The position numbers were made by a program, and so were the translations under genes. Positions 58,865 to 64,000 of a stretch of 64,000 nucleotides of DNA are shown one piece after another. This DNA is from Todiramphus chloris collaris. Lineage: Eukaryota; Chordata; Aves; Coraciiformes; Alcedinidae. Position 1 is the stretch's first letter; every line of letters begins with the position of its first letter. The notes under the pieces were generated by a model. It saw nothing but the letters and a program-made list of their open reading frames with translations, did no database searches and was not told where the DNA came from. The stretch spans positions 4,787,448-4,851,447 of the forward strand of contig JANVCC010000073.1 of the NCBI GenBank assembly GCA_025345505.1, in the 5' to 3' direction.

Positions 58865-61800
58865 AAATTCAGTGATAAAGCACACAGCATAGCCATGAAT
58901 GGCATTAATGGAAAAAAACCCTCCGTTCTGTGAAAGAATTGCTTTTGGGCAGACATTCAGAGGGAAACTCTGATCTTTATTCTGAAAGCTGGCAAAGGTG
59001 AAGACATTTTAGAACTTCATACACAAGTTGAACTGATCCCTCCCCTCTCGTGCTGGACAGAGGGGCCCTTCCATCTGGCTCTGTTTGGTGGGCAAGCACA
59101 CTGAAAATTGTCAGTTTGTTACACCTGCCCGTGAAGGGAAGGGAAGCCTCTCTCTTCAGAGGGAAACAGGAGGAAGGAAAAGGAACTATGTATTACAGTC
59201 AGAATTTCAGAGGATCATGGAAGTGTAATGTATAAGGGGTTAATTTTTAGCTAATTATCAAAAAACTGATGTGACAATGTGATTAAAGCCAACAACTTTT
59301 GGATATTTTTGCACTTCCTGTGGATTGAAGCAATTAGTAAAAATGTTACTACCAGCAAATGGTTTTCATCATTATTTCCCACGTGTATTCTTTGCAATTG
59401 TACAAGTTATTTTGACGATAAGTAAAAATAAATCTTCTTTCTCGTCTGGAAAAAAAAAAATATTTGAAAGTGTCCTACTGATACCACTATGAGCAATATA
59501 ATTTTTCATAAAAAGCTAGAAGTTGTTTATGTCCTAATGTCTTGATAAAATATTCAAGGCTATTTGGGGCCCTGTGGGACAACAGTAAAGGCTTTCACTT
59601 TAACAGTTGGAATAAAGACCCTTTTGAAATCCTTGAGTGTCTGTAATAAAATAGAACAGTGGTCTGCTCAAGCCACTATGTTGTCTCTGGCAACATGCTC
59701 AAATAATCTGGCTATATAAAGAACAGCATAAATTCATCAGCAAAATGCCTATTTGTACCCTGAAAAATGTGGATTATGTTCTTTGCATTTTATTTTTTTA
59801 TTATTTTTATTACTGAGAGTATCACATGATAAAGTGGTCGCTGTATTTCAAATGGAGCTGTTAGGTAATGTGCACTCTTAGTGTCCGGAAACTCAAGATG
59901 ACTTCTGTATACAAACTGTATACACAGTAACTCACACTGCAGTTTAGTCTTAAAAAAAAAAAATCAACCTTTTTACCCCATGGTACATTCTGGTTCAAAT
60001 CAGACTGTGGTTAGAGTTTTGCCCTAAATTGTGTGGATAGTTTCTTTAACAGGGTATTGCAATGTACCTTCTCACTTGGATTTTGATTTCCTTTGACTTC
60101 TCCTGGTAATGTGTAAGAGTTTCCATAGATGGAAGGGAAGCTCATCTTTCTTTTGGAGATCCGTGTTAGTTTTTCTTACCCACGTAAGCACCGCGTGCTA
60201 CAAGATGTTTGTGTTTTGGGGTGTTACCTGTGTGTCCATTAGGGGAATGTTTGAAATAGAATGAGTGGTGTGTGTGGTGTAGGGGATTCCTCAGAACCTG
60301 GGCAACAGACACCGATACTGTCTGCAGTTTTACCTCCCCCGGGTTCTTTTCATTCTTTCTTGCATCTGTAAGTAAAAATGAAGTCATCCTATTGAAGAGT
60401 TTACTGTTTATGTTGCGCTTTCATTCTCCTGCAATTGCAGAGAAGTTGTTTCGTGGATGGAAAATATACATTTTGGCTTCTGAAGTAGTTTATAAAAGCA
60501 AACTGTTTGTAGATTAGACTGTGCACAGCTGTTTAATAATAGCTGTTCCTAGATCCCTACATGGACAGGTTTCTCTGAAACTACAGTTTCTTACAATCCA
60601 GAAAGTATTTTGAAGCATTTTATGCCTTTCAACAGAGCACATAATTGTCAATATGCAGAGTTGATTGCTATTCCTGTTTATTTGTGAACAGGAAATCTGT
60701 ATTTCTGCTAAAATTCAAATTTTAAAAAGTGGAATAGAATGCTGCGTTTTGGGTTACTTGGATGTCTGACTGATTATTGGGAATGAATGTTAAAAAGGGG
60801 AGAAAGAAATAGTTTTACAGATGAATATGCACTGTTTCTTACCTGCCTTCTTATCTTAAAAAGTACTGATATGGTAACTGGTTACTCACATGAGCAGTCC
60901 ATTGAACTCAGTAAAGGCTTTTATGATTTTCCACTGTTGCAGAAATGATCTGTAGTATCTTACAATTCCATGAAGCAAATAGTACAGGATTGCAGAATTT
61001 ACTTCTCTCTTTGGTTTCTGTCACTTCCATCCAACTTCATGACCCATTATCTGAGGTGGTTCTCTATGATGCACATCTGTATTTGTGTATATGTCTGTAC
61101 ATCAATATTATTTTCTGATATGCCTGAAAATAGTTGCTGGAGCCTGGGGACTGTTTTGTGCTAGCAGCATAGGAAGGGCAAGCCAATACTTGTGCCCTTC
61201 AGGAGAACTGACACAGTAACTCTGAAATAAAAGATGACAGAAGCCAGACAGTTGTGAATATAAAAATGCATGTGGTGCATAAACTTTATAGTACACAATT
61301 TGTTCTGAATTTCCTTCCTTTTATATAATTTCAGGGTGGGAGGGGGGATGATTCCATTCTCATAGTAGTTTCTACATGATCAGCCATTTTCTTTATTAAG
61401 TAGATATATGGATTGTATTAAATGCTTGCCTTTTCCGTTTGTCCCAAACCATTTATATTTCAAAGATACGTTCTATCATGCTAATAATATGGATTTCCCT
61501 ACTCTGTGAAGTCTATGCGATGGACCTTGATGACTTCTAGAAAATTATCAGCCATCTCACAGAAAAAACAATGAGTCACAGTTAAACTTTGACAGGTTTG
61601 AAGACTCAGTTAAGCATTGAATAAATACTAGAAAAAAATAATATCCGCGTGTGATTCTTCTCAGAAGAATGCAAATCTGAGATTTTAATCAACATCTGTT
61701 TTTCCCTGGAAACTTCAAAATGGAACTTCAAAATATAAAGCAGTGGTTTCTTTTAGTAGTTTAGATGTCTGGTTTGACACAGCCCGTTGACATTGAATGA

Positions 61801-64000
61801 GTATAGGCATTACTGAAGGATATGAGGTAGCGAAACGGTGTCTCCTCTCAAAGCATTCTTAGCTGTCTTATTCAGCAGGGGCAACAATCCTGGCTCAAAT
61901 AGAATGTTTTGGGAGAGTTAAATGTAATGGAAATATTTTAATTTCCACTGCTGAACCACGAACAACAGTTATCTCCTATGGGAATAGTTTGAGCATGAAA
62001 TAAGCAAAGATCTTCTGATGGAGATACTTCTGTCTGATGTTTGAATTTTACTGATAAACCTAACACAGAAATAATAATAATAAACAAAGACAAATACAAA
62101 TCTGTAGGTCTGCAAAGTGTCTCAGTAACCCAAGCATTTTATGTAAGTAGAAACAGTTCCTCGGGAACAATTTGGGATATAGCTGAGTGGCTGCATGTAT
62201 ATTAGGGCCATATGATATGCTGGGTCATTGTTACATGCTTGCTTTCTGCAGTACTCTAAGTTTGTAATCACTTCATTGATTGATTCCCACAATAGAGCAG
62301 GTTCTTATGTCACAATCAGACTATACAGTGGGAATTTGGATATAACTTTCTTAAATTGTCACTTTGGAGTTCTGTTGGTATCACAATGCGTCAGTATTTC
62401 GGTGTGATATCAGGACCACCACTTTTACTGTGTTTGCCCGTGGTGCCTTTTGAGAGGTGCATCTCTTTGCATCTCCTCTGAGATGTTACACTGGACACCG
62501 CACCAGCCTCTCGTGATGCGATGGTACATTCTGATGCCTATGAGAAGATCTGCTCAATGGCAAACAGTTTGCATAAGCTGTGTTTTAAGTGTGTAAGATG
62601 GAATTTCAAGTGAGTTTTTGCTGATACCTTCTGTGGTTTTCTAGCTTGGCTATTCATGAAAAATGATTAAAGTTCGATACGTACTCACCAGTCCAGGAGA
62701 AGATAGTGTATTCAAAATAATATGAATACATATTAACAGTTTGTTAATCAGCTCTATATACCTTCCAATTCTGTTTATCATCTTTGCTAAAGAATCCTCC
62801 TGTAGTTGTACATATATTTCACTTCAGACCTGATGCAATATTTAGAATACAACTATGTTTTGGTTTGCTGTGCTCTTCTTGCCAGTTTCTTGTGTTTTGA
62901 AGTCTCTCACGGATTGCTTCTCATTTTTCATTCCTGATGGCCCCTTCAGACAGGCAGGCTCCGAGCTAATTAGCAAAGCTTTGTTCATGAATGCTTGTTT
63001 CCTCCAAAAACTCTGCAGGAAGGAAACTCATGAACAATAGTATGCAATCTGCAGTTTCAGAGGCTATAATGTTAACCGTAATGTGCTGCAACGTTTAAAC
63101 TAAAATCCACCGCTTTAGAAATTATTAATTCATGCTCAGTGATGGGGAATTTTATAGTCCAAAGGATGGTCGAATGGGATGATGCACTGCTGCAGCTTTT
63201 TGAGAATCAGACTCTGGTGTACAAAGAATGGTGTCGGTGTCTAAACCACCTTTTGAAATTCCTCTGAAATGTTGTGGTTAGGCCCTCAAACTGAGGTATT
63301 TTTTAGCTGTCATTTGGCAAGCTCCAAGACTTTTTGTTTTCATTCATTCTGCATTGTGATTCTGAGCATGCTTAATTGGTGCTTAAACACATCGTTCTGC
63401 ATCGATCCCCACCAGTGTGCGAGATGAGGGATAGGCTGAGGCACAGCAAGAGTTGGAGGTGGGCTTTCTGAGATGGGTAGTGCAATAAAATCTGTTACCT
63501 CTGGGATCTCTGAAATTCTGATGAACTATGAAGAGCTGCTGGTCATCACTGGGTGCTCCGGCGCACTGCTCATTAAGGGGTAGGCATTTGTCTCCCTTTG
63601 TCTCCTGTTACATTCATGGCATCCTCTTTTTGCTGTTTGGGGCATCACAGTCCTAGTTCAGTTGGATCACCTCTACTTAGGAGGACCTTACTTCTTAGGG
63701 ATAGTTTTTGGCACTATGGTTGCTTTATTGTGTATAACCCAGAATCTGTGCTGCTGCGCTAGGATAGAATCTCTTCTTTTCTGGATGATTTTTAGGTTTT
63801 CATCTTAAATGATCAATAAACTGCTTTAATTACTATTGCTTAACTGCAGAAGGAAGTCTTGACAGCCTCACTGAAGGCATGTGATATTTCTCTGGCAGAT
63901 GTTGCTTGGTACATCTTCTCCAAAGCCGGGGTACATCCCTTGGGTCTGTTCATGCCGTTACCATGTGAGGAAGCATATGAAGTATAGCATGAATCTAGTC
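58865..64000. other. Unique non-coding DNA, no gene seen
   Basis: No frame exceeds 81 codons and none is recognised. A11 and A12 runs lie at 59450-59460 and 59952-59963, and a short (AAT)n at 62069-62083. A CCATTGACTTCAATGG-like motif variant is at 60898-60912. A weak MIR-antisense-like stretch (GATGAGGG..GGCTGAGGCACAG) at 63423-63447 is too short to call. No RNA gene was recognised. Confidence 0.5.

Noticed and set aside
59990..60001. tRNA B-box-like GGTTCAAATC
   Set aside because: There is no A box at the expected distance and no cloverleaf can be drawn.
61334..61348. G-quadruplex motif in GGGTGGGAGGGGGG
   Set aside because: It has only three separated G-runs on the + strand; a canonical motif needs four.
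63423..63447. MIR-antisense-like GATGAGGG..GGCTGAGGCACAG
   Set aside because: It is a single short word with no collinear continuation on either side.

Overview
This window looks like a gene-poor stretch of vertebrate nuclear DNA, most likely from a bird. The main evidence is a 3'-terminal CR1 LINE with typical avian sequence at about 15.19-16.32 kb and a second, older CR1 tail near 58.8 kb. Otherwise interspersed repeats are very sparse, base composition is AT-rich (roughly 60% by eye), CpG is depleted outside a few islands, and there are no L1, Alu or other mammalian young repeats. Another sauropsid cannot be excluded.

No host protein-coding gene or exon can be supported. The longest open frames outside CR1 are about 120-129 codons. 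That is about what chance gives in six frames of AT-rich DNA of this length, and none resembles a family I recognise. The window is therefore a gene desert or the inside of a very large intron. No tRNA, rRNA, CRISPR array or operon-like structure was found.

Layout. 1-15.2 kb: unique AT-rich DNA with a few short tandem duplications and one homeobox-site-rich block (4.9-5.26 kb). 15.2-16.3 kb: CR1 with a broken ORF2 tail. 16.3-22.7 kb: unique DNA with a tRNA-headed, MIR-like SINE remnant at 17.8 kb. 22.7-24.5 kb: a 123-bp segment duplicated at 1,657-bp spacing, with a perfect hairpin at one breakpoint. 24.5-40.1 kb: unique DNA with enhancer-like AT-rich blocks at 32.9-33.8 and 34.0-34.2 kb. 40.1-41.3 kb: degenerate TTAGGG-like repetitive block. 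42.70-42.76 kb: a hairpin closely resembling the miR-15/16 family precursor. 43.6-44.04 kb: two MIR-type SINE remnants in opposite orientation. 44.65 kb: a 23-base poly-C run. 54.0-54.9 kb: an AT-rich block followed abruptly by a CpG-retaining block. 58.8 kb: CR1 tail. 58.9-64 kb: unique DNA.

The most interesting observation is the candidate miR-16-like hairpin at 42703-42764. It shares a 14-base block including the full seed with miR-16 precursors and a similar 3' arm. The mid-stem bases differ on both arms yet still pair. Other items worth checking are the CpG-retaining block at 54.36-54.92 kb, the dispersed 123-bp duplication, the inverted MIR pair, and a recurring sequence resembling CCATTGACTTCAATGG at about seven places.
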